This document shows, piece after piece, positions 1 through 5,558 of a stretch of DNA of 15,915 nt (its first letter is position 1; each line of letters opens with the position of its first letter). The notes beneath the pieces are model-generated. The model was not told where the DNA came from and searched no databases. It was given only the letters and a program-made list of their open reading frames with translations. A program made the translations under genes and the position numbers. Source of the DNA: Spirochaetia bacterium (GTDB lineage Bacteria > Spirochaetota > Spirochaetia > Treponematales > Treponemataceae). The stretch spans positions 1-15,915 of the forward strand of contig CAAGGF010000089.1 in NCBI GenBank assembly GCA_900769325.1, written 5' to 3'.

Positions 1-89
1 ACTGAGAACTGAGAACTGAGAACTGAGAACTGAGAACTGAGAACTGAGAACTGAGAACTGAGAACTGAGAACTGAGAACTGAGAACTGA
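1..89. repeat. 7-bp tandem repeat array (ACTGAGA), cut by the left edge
   Basis: Twelve exact copies of ACTGAGA are followed by a partial ACTGA, and the array starts at the first base, so its true length is unknown. Every plus-strand frame hits TGA within 21 bases. The minus strand has no stop in any frame across the array, so it could be read there as a seven-residue periodic peptide, but no start or gene is visible. Exact heptamer arrays usually change length by slippage, and 7 is not a multiple of 3. A phase-variation role is possible but unsupported without the left flank. Confidence 0.97.
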
Positions 90-207
90 CGCTACTCTTT
101 TCCGATTTTTGTGTCAATAACATACTTAAATATTGTAACTCAAATTTCGTGTAAATGCAAATAGGATTAAATAATATAAATCCATAAAGGAAAAAAAACT
201 CAAACAT

Positions 208-233
208 CTCTGCACAATTTACTATACAAATCT
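208..233. repeat. Diverged direct repeat, copy A (partner at 666-691)
   Basis: A 26-base block here matches 666-691 at 25 of 26 positions (A against G at the mismatch). Both copies follow an A-rich run with TCAAAC, and both are followed after a variable gap by AGTGCCTGA (261-269 and 699-707). This copy carries the TATACA that acts as the -35 of the promoter described at 223-251. It looks like a duplicated intergenic module, perhaps two diverged small-RNA or repeat units. Confidence 0.8.
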
Positions 234-251
234 GGATTGAAATGCTATACT
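223..251 (+). promoter_or_regulatory. Predicted sigma-70 promoter with extended -10
   Basis: TATACA (223-228, 4 of 6 to consensus), a 17-base spacer, then TATACT (246-251, 5 of 6) preceded by TGC, an extended -10. The predicted start is near 258. The only thing directly downstream before a terminator is a short non-coding stretch ending at 335. Confidence 0.5.
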
Positions 252-257
252 AATTTT

Positions 258-335
258 GGAAGTGCCTGATTCTATGGCGCGTGCGCAGCATAGCTGCTTC
301 GAGACTCACTAAAAACAGTCCACCGGACTGTTTTT
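258..335 (+). ncRNA. Candidate small RNA of about 78 nt
   Basis: The interval between the predicted start and the terminator has no usable reading frame but carries two stable stems. One is at 272-293 (CTATG and GCGC pair with GCGC and CATAG, with a two-base bulge). The other is the terminator at 311-335. Promoter, internal hairpin and intrinsic terminator in this spacing is the normal shape of a bacterial small RNA. It could instead be an early-terminated leader for the peptide gene at 409. I recognise no known family. Confidence 0.35.
311..335 (+). terminator. Intrinsic terminator, symmetric so usable on both strands
   Basis: Perfect 11-base arms AAAAACAGTCC (311-321) and GGACTGTTTTT (325-335) around a three-base loop. 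The GC core is CAGTCC/GGACTG, followed by five T on the plus strand and likewise on the minus strand. Confidence 0.8.
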
Positions 336-357
336 GCCTCTACGAGGCCGTTCCCTA

Positions 358-401
358 CTCCCAAACTCTACCGGCAATTGCTGGAATTTAATTTTGGGAG
401 G
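358..401 (+). promoter_or_regulatory. Shine-Dalgarno-occluding leader stem of the small peptide
   Basis: CTCCCAAA (358-365) is exactly complementary to TTTGGGAG (393-400). The second arm contains most of the ribosome binding site GGGAGG (396-401) of the gene starting at 409. An inner hairpin (371-384, CCGGC and GCTGG with one G-U pair) sits inside. A folded mRNA would hide the strong binding site, as is common for type I toxin messages. This is seen in sequence; the regulatory effect is inferred. Confidence 0.6.
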
Positions 402-408
402 CTTGCGT

Positions 409-507
409 ATGACTTGTGAATGTGTTATTGCTTTGGTAACTTGTGTTGCCACAATAATTACTACAGTTATAGCAGTGCTCTCTTATCTAAAAGATAAAAA
501 AGAGTAA
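409..507 (+). CDS. Small hydrophobic peptide, candidate type I toxin (holin-like/Fst-like architecture)
   Basis: Thirty-two codons, ATG to TAA. Residues 6-27 form one hydrophobic span rich in Ile, Val, Thr and Ala (VIALVTCVATIITTVIAV at 6-23). A charged tail LKDKKE follows. GGGAGG (396-401) lies seven bases before ATG and is among the strongest binding sites in the window. One membrane helix with a Lys-rich tail, a hidden binding site, and a downstream GC-rich inverted repeat facing a convergent promoter is the layout of Fst/TxpA/holin-like type I toxins of Firmicutes. No sequence homology is claimed; the match is architectural. I see Cys at 3, 5 and 12, which is unusual for that group. No convincing promoter lies between 335 and 358, so its own transcription start is unclear. 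It could also be a chance frame, but binding site, hydrophobicity and 3' structure argue for a real gene. Confidence 0.6.
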   Translation: MTCECVIALVTCVATIITTVIAVLSYLKDKKE

Positions 508-547
508 AAATATAGCCGCCCAAGTTTGACTCACTGACGGCGGCTAT
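497..547 (-). terminator. Inverted repeat at the toxin 3' end; intrinsic terminator for the minus strand
   Basis: ATAGCCGCC (512-520) and GGCGGCTAT (539-547) are perfect arms around an 18-base loop. Read on the minus strand the stem is followed by ATTTTTACTCTTTTTT, a clear U-tract. On the plus strand no T-run follows (TCGCAAAAAG). So it most clearly ends an RNA coming from the right, overlapping the 3' end of the 409-507 gene. Confidence 0.7.
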
Positions 548-590
548 TCGCAAAAAGTGGAGATAACCCGATGTTCAGGCATTTCCTCTT
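505..590 (-). ncRNA. Candidate antisense RNA (antitoxin) to the 409-507 gene
   Basis: The RNA predicted from the minus promoter at 597-625 would start near 590 and end in the T-rich tail past the hairpin at 512-547, giving about 80-90 nt. It would be fully complementary to the 3' hairpin and tail of the peptide message, as in convergent type I systems such as Fst RNA I/RNA II and TxpA/RatA. A further small hairpin can form in its 5' half (567-579: CCTGA, ACA, TCGGG with one G-U pair). Expression is unproven. Confidence 0.45.
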
Positions 591-596
591 TCTTTT

Positions 597-625
597 AATA
601 TACCACCAACTTGCATTTTCGTCAA
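597..625 (-). promoter_or_regulatory. Predicted sigma-70 promoter for the antisense RNA
   Basis: On the minus strand TTGACG (625-620, first five of six consensus bases), exactly 17 bases, then TATATT (602-597, 5 of 6). It is one of the best promoter matches in the window. It points left at the 3' end of the small peptide gene, with a terminator 50-90 bases downstream. There is no minus-strand protein gene for it to serve. Confidence 0.6.
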
Positions 626-665
626 ATCGATTGCAAGTCACTCAGAATAAAAAAAATCAAACTAC

Positions 666-691
666 CTCTGCACAATTTGCTATACAAATCT
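666..691. repeat. Diverged direct repeat, copy B (partner at 208-233)
   Basis: 25 of 26 bases match copy A. This copy reads TGCTATACA (678-686), an extended -10-like string, where copy A reads TACTATACA. AGTGCCTGA follows at 699-707. The plus-strand hairpin at 784-811 could play the part that the terminator at 311-335 plays after copy A. Confidence 0.8.
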
Positions 692-783
692 AAACAAAAG
701 TGCCTGAAGTGGCGGTCTTCGTTCGCAAGTTTAGCTCAGAGCTGTTGTTGTGAATACAAGTTATCCAAAAATCACTTATGGGA

Positions 784-811
784 ACCTCTAAAAACTTCAG
801 TTTTTAGAGGT
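784..811. repeat. Perfect inverted repeat, 13-base arms
   Basis: ACCTCTAAAAACT (784-796), two bases, AGTTTTTAGAGGT (799-811). The A-run and T-run lie inside the stem and no T-run follows on either side, so it is not a textbook terminator. It resembles the design of the stem at 868-910 (outer ACCT/AGGT-type ends, inner A-run/T-run), which suggests a family of intergenic palindromes. Confidence 0.85.
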
Positions 812-829
812 GTCTTTGAAAATGCGATG

Positions 830-860
830 TTCTAAGTTGCGATATTATAGCGACTTAGAA
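830..860. repeat. Inverted repeat TTCTAAGT/ACTTAGAA
   Basis: TTCTAAGT (830-837) pairs with ACTTAGAA (853-860). Pairing can extend inward (GC and ATA) past two mismatches. An eight-base palindrome CTCGCGAG follows directly at 861-868. Confidence 0.7.
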
Positions 861-867
861 CTCGCGA

Positions 868-910
868 GCACCTCGAAAAAAATCGACAAAGACGAGTTTT
901 TTCAAGGTGC
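868..910. repeat. Long imperfect hairpin, 14-base arms with one mismatch
   Basis: GCACCTCGAAAAAA (868-881) pairs with TTTTTTCAAGGTGC (897-910) with a single mismatch; the loop contains a further TCG/CGA pairing. It sits immediately before the 23-bp tandem array. Confidence 0.8.
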
Positions 911-914
911 CCTT

Positions 915-1098
915 AACTGTCGTAATCCAGACACAAGAACTGCTGTTTTACAGTCAATGGAACTGTCGTAATACAGACACCAGAACTGTCGTAATACAGT
1001 CAATGGAACTGCCGTTCCACAGACACTAGAACCGTCGTTTTACAGTCAATGGAACTGTCGTAATCCAGACACAAGAACTGCCGTTCCACAGACACCAG
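915..1098. repeat. 23-bp tandem repeat, eight units in alternating types
   Basis: Eight contiguous 23-base units start AACTG or AACCG at 915, 938, 961, 984, 1007, 1030, 1053 and 1076. A ninth partial start (AACTAACG) is at 1099. Units alternate between an end like CAGACACCAG (type A) and CAGTCAATGG (type B) in the order A B A B A B A A, so the higher-order unit is 46 bp. Many units hold a small inverted repeat such as ACTGT-CGTAAT-ACAGT. Plus-strand frames are broken by TAA. There are no unique spacers, so this is a minisatellite and not a CRISPR array. Confidence 0.92.
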
Positions 1099-1140
1099 AA
1101 CTAACGTTCTTCGCCTTTGGTGAGTGCCGTTAGGCGCGAG

Positions 1141-1204
1141 CAAATCCGTTTGTCTTTTATGCAGACTTTGCTTTCCAAAGTAAACAAATCCGTTTGTCTT
1201 TTAT
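1141..1204. repeat. 20-base direct repeat, two exact copies 44 bp apart
   Basis: CAAATCCGTTTGTCTTTTAT occurs at 1141-1160 and 1185-1204. Between them is a hairpin ACTTTG-CTTTC-CAAAGT. Each copy can itself form ACAAA-TCCG-TTTGT or nearly so. No coding or promoter role is visible. Confidence 0.85.
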
Positions 1205-1244
1205 TTAACACACGCCTTTCATACAGAATTGTCAGTGAATGAAC

Positions 1245-1326
1245 AAAAACATACGGTGTTTTCCAAAAATTCTTCGTACATTTAAAAAAAAACTCCGTAT
1301 GTTTTAGAAAATTCTCCGTATGTTTT
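1245..1326 (-). terminator. Probable terminator region of the ABC-F gene
   Basis: Reading leftward after the ABC-F stop, AAAACATACGG appears twice (1326-1316 and 1305-1295), a 21-base period. Its complement CCGTATGTTTTT follows at 1256-1245. The resulting stem ends in a run of five T on the minus strand. Either upstream copy could pair, giving two alternative stems. The long loop makes this weaker than a classic terminator. Confidence 0.45.
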
Positions 1327-1337
1327 AAAAAGAATAT

Positions 1338-2990
1338 TTAAACCCTGTATTTAATTTTTTTACCGGTTCCTTTGTAAAGTTCTTTTCGTAACTCAGTTAT
1401 AGAATCATCTGAAATATAATCGTCAAAAGTTGTCATTCTGTCGATTATTCCGTTTGGAGTGATTTCGATAATTCTGTTTGCTATAGACTGAATAAACTCA
1501 TGGTCGTGGCTTGTAAATAAAACTACACCCGGAAAAGAAATTAATCCTTCGTTTAAAGACTGAATTGCTTCAAGGTCAAGATGGTTTGTAGGGTCATCCA
1601 TTACAAGAATATTTGCGCCTGTAAGCATAAGTTTTGAAAGCATACACCTTACTTTTTCACCACCGGAAAGAACTTTTACTTTTTTAAGAGATTCATCTCC
1701 GGAAAAAAGCATTCGTCCCAAAAATCCACGAACATAAGAATCATCCTGTTCTTTTGAATACTGTTTAAGCCATTCTGTAATATTTAAATCATTGTCAAAA
1801 TAAGAACTATTATCACGCGGAAGATAAGTGTGGCTTGTAGTCTGCCCCCAAAATACATCACCGCTTTCTGCCTTTTTTACGCCATTTATGATGTCAAAAA
1901 GCGCCGAAATAGAATTATGTTCGATTCCGACAAAAGCGATTTTATCTGTTCTGTTTACAGTAAGATTGAAATCTTTTAAAAGCTGAACGCCATCTTCATC
2001 TTTATAATTTAAATCTTTCACCTGAAGCACATTGTTTCCGATTTCGCGCTCGGCTTTAAAATTTACATAAGGGAATTTTCTTGTTGAAACAGGAAGATCT
2101 TCTACCGACTGCGCAAGTTTATCGTAAATCTTTTTGCGGCTCGTTGCCTGTTTTGATTTTGCAGCGTTTGAACTGAAGCGAAGAATGAACTCTTTTAAAT
2201 CTTTCATTTTATCTTCAGCTTTTTTCTGCTGTTCTTTTGCCTGTCTCTGAAGAACTTGCGTCATCTGATACCAGAAATCATAGTTTCCTGCAAATTGAGT
2301 AATTTTTCCATAGTCGATATCGCAAATGAATGTGCAGACAGTATTCAAAAAGTGCCTGTCGTGGCTTACAACAATTACAGTGTTTTCAAATTCAAGAAGA
2401 AAATTTTCAAGCCATGTAATTGATTCGATATCAAGACCGTTTGTAGGTTCGTCTAAAACAAGAATGTCAGGATTTCCGAAAATTGCCTGTGCAAGAAGAA
2501 CACGGACTTTTTGAGTTTCGTCTAATTCGCTCATCATTTTGTCGTGAAATTCTTCTTCAAGCCCAAGCCCCGAAAGCATCTGTTCGATTTGATTTTCTGC
2601 CTCATAGCCGCCTAATTCACCGAAATCTGCCTGCATTTCGCTTGCTTTGATTCCATCTTCATCGGAAAAATCTTCTTTTGCATAAATTTCATCGATTGCT
2701 TTTGAAAGTTCGTATAACTTTGGAAAACCCATCATTACAGTATCTTTTACAGAATATTTATCGTAGGCAAAGTGATCCTGTTTTAAAACGGCCATTCGCT
2801 CACCGGTAGAAATTGAAATTGTTCCAGAATCGTGTTCAATTTCACCTGAGAGAATTTTTAAAAATGTAGACTTTCCGGCACCGTTTGCACCAGTAATTCC
2901 GTAACAGTTTCCGTTTGTAAATTTTAAATTTACATCTTTAAACAAAGGTTTTTCACTAAACCTGACACTTAAATCGCTTACAGTAATCAT
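1338..2990 (-). CDS. ABC-F family ATPase (YbiT/YkpA-type)
   Basis: A soluble protein of 550 residues with two ATP-binding domains and no membrane segments; family members act at the ribosomal E site or in translation and antibiotic protection. Domain 1 has Walker A GANGAGKST (34-42), Walker B ending LDEPTNGLD (179-187) and switch His in SHD (209-211). Its signature is degenerate (SELDETQKVRV, 154-164). A charged linker with a Lys/Gln-rich helix pair spans about 240-300. Domain 2 has an intact LSGGE signature (441-445), but its Walker A is lost (GIEHNSISA, 355-363, no Lys) and the catalytic Glu is Asp (MDDPTNHLD, 464-472). So one composite ATP site is intact and the other is degenerate on both faces. 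As I recall, partial decay of domain 2 occurs in this subfamily. ATG follows GGAGTAGGA. It lies 30 bp after the helicase gene, probably co-transcribed. Confidence 0.93.
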   Translation of the reverse strand: MITVSDLSVRFSEKPLFKDVNLKFTNGNCYGITGANGAGKSTFLKILSGEIEHDSGTISISTGERMAVLKQDHFAYDKYSVKDTVMMGFPKLYELSKAIDEIYAKEDFSDEDGIKASEMQADFGELGGYEAENQIEQMLSGLGLEEEFHDKMMSELDETQKVRVLLAQAIFGNPDILVLDEPTNGLDIESITWLENFLLEFENTVIVVSHDRHFLNTVCTFICDIDYGKITQFAGNYDFWYQMTQVLQRQAKEQQKKAEDKMKDLKEFILRFSSNAAKSKQATSRKKIYDKLAQSVEDLPVSTRKFPYVNFKAEREIGNNVLQVKDLNYKDEDGVQLLKDFNLTVNRTDKIAFVGIEHNSISALFDIINGVKKAESGDVFWGQTTSHTYLPRDNSSYFDNDLNITEWLKQYSKEQDDSYVRGFLGRMLFSGDESLKKVKVLSGGEKVRCMLSKLMLTGANILVMDDPTNHLDLEAIQSLNEGLISFPGVVLFTSHDHEFIQSIANRIIEITPNGIIDRMTTFDDYISDDSITELRKELYKGTGKKIKYRV

Positions 2991-3020
2991 TCCTACTCCA
3001 ACAAAAAATTTAAAAATATT

Positions 3021-4610
3021 TTATTTTTTGAACAAAGATTTTAATTTTTCAAGGAAACCTTTCTTTTGAGTTTTTTTATCCTGAATGTTGTTTTTAAAAT
3101 CTTTTTCAGGATAATTCTTTTTGAGATAACCGCCTTTTGAACCCTTCTTTCTAGAATTTTTGTAATTGTATTCTTTTTTTGAGGAAGAATGTTTTTGATA
3201 AGAATCGTAAGAAGATGCGTATTTTTCTTTGTAGAATTTTAAGCGCTGTTCAAACGGAAGAGATTCAAGTTTTTCAAATTCTTTTTCAGAAGTTTTTGTA
3301 TAATTTTTTGAATCTTTCTTTTTTGCATACGAATCTTTTTTAGAATACGATTTTTTATCGGAAGGCTTTTTATCGCCGTAAGATTTTTTACTTTTTGAAC
3401 TTCTGTAATTTTTTTCCCGGCTTGCACCTTTATCTTCGTCGCGGTAATTTTCTAATTTTATGTAAATTCCTTTTGACTTGTCTTCGGCTAATTCTTCAGG
3501 ATATGCAACATGAGAAGGAATCTGCATTTCTATATAGCGTTCAATTGCAGGAAGATTATATACATCCTGTTCAGAGCAGAATGTATACGCTTTTCCCGAT
3601 TTTCCGGCACGGGCTGTACGACCGATTCTGTGAACATAATTTTCCGCTTCGTTTGGAAGATCGTAGTTTATTACCATTTCCAAATCTGAAACATCGATTC
3701 CGCGGGCGGCTACATCTGTTGCAACAAGAATTGAAAGAGTTCCGTCTTTAAAACTGTTCAATTTTTTTAACCGCACAGACTGAGGTAAATCACCAATTAT
3801 AAAATCCGATTTTAAATCGTTTAACTGAAGGCGTTTTGCAACAACTTCACAAGTCCGCTTTGTATTGCAGAAAATAATTACGCTTTTAGGATTTTCGCGT
3901 TTTAAAATTCCGTTTAAAAGCATGATTTTTTCATCGCTTGAAACATGGAAAAGTTCCTGAGTAATTTCTGAAACAGTTATGTTTTCGCACTCGATTTCGA
4001 TTTCTTTTGGATTTAAAGTGTATTCCCACGCAAGATTTTTTACATAAGAGTTTAAAGTTGCACTGAAAAGCATAGTCTGTCTTTCTTCTGCTTTTGGAAC
4101 AAATTTTAAAATTTTTCGTAAATCAGGATAGAACCCCATATCAAACATTCTGTCGGCTTCATCAACAACTACAAAACCGACCTGACTTAAATCAAGATTT
4201 TTTCCTTCCTGTAAATCGATTAAACGCCCCGGAGTTCCAATAATAATATCAACTCCTTTTTTTAATGCAGAAATCTGTTTTTCGTAACCGACACCACCAT
4301 AAAAACTGAATGCTTTTAATTTTGAAGAACTTATCAAAACTTTTGCTTCTTCTTCTACCTGAACGGCAAGTTCACGAGTTGGAACCATTATAAGAGCCTT
4401 TTTTAACGGTTCTTTTGAAAGCATTTCCTGTATTATAGCAACAAGATAAGCTGCAGTTTTTCCGGTTCCGGTTTGAGATTGAACATATAAATCTGAACCA
4501 TCCTGCGAAGACTGTAAAACCTGAGACTGAACTTCTGTACATTCAGTGTAACCTGCTTTATTTAACCCTTCAAGCAGCATTTCATTTAAATTAAAATCAA
4601 TAAAATTCAT
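3021..4610 (-). CDS. DEAD-box ATP-dependent RNA helicase
   Basis: A 529-residue RNA helicase, likely for ribosome assembly or RNA turnover. All core motifs are visible: Phe6 and the Q motif ending at Gln28, motif I SQTGTGKT (45-52), PTRELA (77-82), GG (105-106), TPGR (126-129), DEAD (150-153), SAT (183-185), FCNTKRT (247-253), ATDVAARGID (297-306) and HRIGRTAR (327-334). Motif GDLPQ lacks the usual preceding His (IIGDLPQ). The core ends near 385. Residues about 390-529 are a Lys/Ser/Tyr-rich, low-complexity tail (KKDSYAKKKDSKNYTK and similar), which is likely disordered and RNA-binding; I see no recognisable DbpA-type fold. The start is fixed by Phe6 and the Q motif. There is no good Shine-Dalgarno, and a promoter places the transcript start at or next to the ATG. 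Confidence 0.95.
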   Translation of the reverse strand: MNFIDFNLNEMLLEGLNKAGYTECTEVQSQVLQSSQDGSDLYVQSQTGTGKTAAYLVAIIQEMLSKEPLKKALIMVPTRELAVQVEEEAKVLISSSKLKAFSFYGGVGYEKQISALKKGVDIIIGTPGRLIDLQEGKNLDLSQVGFVVVDEADRMFDMGFYPDLRKILKFVPKAEERQTMLFSATLNSYVKNLAWEYTLNPKEIEIECENITVSEITQELFHVSSDEKIMLLNGILKRENPKSVIIFCNTKRTCEVVAKRLQLNDLKSDFIIGDLPQSVRLKKLNSFKDGTLSILVATDVAARGIDVSDLEMVINYDLPNEAENYVHRIGRTARAGKSGKAYTFCSEQDVYNLPAIERYIEMQIPSHVAYPEELAEDKSKGIYIKLENYRDEDKGASREKNYRSSKSKKSYGDKKPSDKKSYSKKDSYAKKKDSKNYTKTSEKEFEKLESLPFEQRLKFYKEKYASSYDSYQKHSSSKKEYNYKNSRKKGSKGGYLKKNYPEKDFKNNIQDKKTQKKGFLEKLKSLFKK

Positions 4611-4616
4611 GGCTAA

Positions 4617-4645
4617 AGTATATACCTTTTTATTTTTTATTACAA
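4617..4645 (-). promoter_or_regulatory. Predicted promoter of the helicase gene, giving a leaderless or nearly leaderless mRNA
   Basis: On the minus strand TTGTAA (4645-4640), 17 bases, TATACT (4622-4617). Six bases lie between the -10 and the A of the helicase ATG (4610), so transcription would begin at or beside the start codon. The AAAAGG further upstream (about 14 bases from ATG) lies within this promoter. Confidence 0.55.
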
Positions 4646-4657
4646 TGTAAAACTTTT

Positions 4658-5527
4658 TTAGTAAATCATCGTTCCGATTCCGCGGTCAGAAAACATTTCG
4701 ATTAAAAGAGAATGTGGAACCCTTCCGTCTATAATGTGAGTTCGTGGAACGCCTCCTTCTAGCGCTGTAAGGCAGCATTCAATTTTTGGAATCATTCCGC
4801 CTGCGATAATTCCAGTTGCTTTAAGAGAGCCAAGAGCCGTTCTTTCGATTCTTTTTATTAATGTTGATGAATCATCGATATTTCTTAAAACTCCTGGAAC
4901 ATTTGTAAGCTGAACGAATTTTTCTGCCTTTAATGCAACGGCGATTTTTGCAGCGGCTGTGTCAGCATTTATGTTGTAACGGGAAGAATCACCTTCTTCT
5001 CCTAAAGCGACAGTTGAAACTACAGGAATAAATCCTTTATCAAGAAGGGAATTAATTATTTCTGGATTTACAGAAGTTACTTCTCCAACAAAACCTAAAT
5101 CTTTTTCAGTTTTTCTTGCGCGGATAAGACCTGAATCAACACCGCTTAAACCGACTGCCTTTCCGCCTTTTTGCAGAAGAAGGCCTACAATGTCTTTATT
5201 GAGTTTTCCTGTAAGAACCATCTGAACGACTTCCATTGTTTCTGAATCCGTGTAGCGAAGTCCGTCAACAAATTTTGATTCTTTACCGATTTTTGAAAGC
5301 ATATTGTTTATTTCCGGACCGCCGCCGTGAACTAAAACAACTTTAATTCCGATTGTGCTTAAAAGAATAATGTCTTCCATTACGGCAGCTTTTAATTCTT
5401 CGTTCAGCATTGCATTTCCGCCGTATTTTACGACAACGACTTTTCCGCACCACTGTTTAAAATAAGGGAGGGCTTCTACAAGAACCTTCGACCACTGTTC
5501 TGCATTTAATTCACTTGAAGTTTCCAT
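4658..5527 (-). CDS. argB: Acetylglutamate kinase
   Basis: Phosphorylates N-acetyl-L-glutamate with ATP, step two of arginine synthesis, in the cytoplasm. Of 289 residues, KYGGNAM (34-40) and HGGGPEIN (67-74) form the nucleotide and substrate loops. GLRYTD (89-94) and NINADTAA (195-202) follow. The C-terminus ends GIGTMI. The N-terminal stretch AEQWSKVLVEALPYFKQW (9-26) is the mobile helix found in arginine-sensitive hexameric kinases, so feedback inhibition by arginine is likely (family knowledge). The frame is open further upstream to a GTG at 5575 inside argJ. I chose ATG at 5527 because AAGGA precedes it and family alignment starts here. It lies 31 bp after argJ, so the pair is co-transcribed. 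Confidence 0.95.
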   Translation of the reverse strand: METSSELNAEQWSKVLVEALPYFKQWCGKVVVVKYGGNAMLNEELKAAVMEDIILLSTIGIKVVLVHGGGPEINNMLSKIGKESKFVDGLRYTDSETMEVVQMVLTGKLNKDIVGLLLQKGGKAVGLSGVDSGLIRARKTEKDLGFVGEVTSVNPEIINSLLDKGFIPVVSTVALGEEGDSSRYNINADTAAAKIAVALKAEKFVQLTNVPGVLRNIDDSSTLIKRIERTALGSLKATGIIAGGMIPKIECCLTALEGGVPRTHIIDGRVPHSLLIEMFSDRGIGTMIY

Positions 5528-5558
5528 AAAAATTCCTTTTAAATTTAATTTTAATTTT

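Larger units (their letters stand above)
90..408. other. Non-coding stretch upstream of the small peptide gene
   Basis: I see no protein gene here. The stretch holds an AT-rich part, the first copy of a duplicated block (about 191-233 and 261-269), a plus-strand promoter-like pair, a hairpin at 272-293, an intrinsic terminator at 311-335, a small hairpin at 336-348 (GCCTC, TAC, GAGGC), and the structured leader of the peptide gene from 358. Confidence 0.7.
508..1337. other. Repeat-rich non-coding stretch downstream of the small peptide gene
   Basis: No convincing protein gene. A 40-codon frame at 571-693 has GGAG eight bases before ATG and a hydrophobic start (MFRHFLFLLIYHQLAF), but it overlaps the antisense promoter and repeat copy B, so I do not call it. 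The rest holds hairpins at 784-811, 830-860 and 868-910, a 23-bp tandem repeat at 915-1098, a 20-base direct repeat at 1141-1204, and inverted repeats before the ABC-F gene's 3' end. Confidence 0.65.

Noticed and set aside
611..835. 74-codon plus-strand frame with a TTG start
   Set aside because: No binding site, runs through repeat copy B and a perfect hairpin, and the peptide has no recognisable composition.
915..1098. Tandem array as a CRISPR
   Set aside because: Units are contiguous with no unique spacers, the 23-base period is too short, and no cas gene is present.
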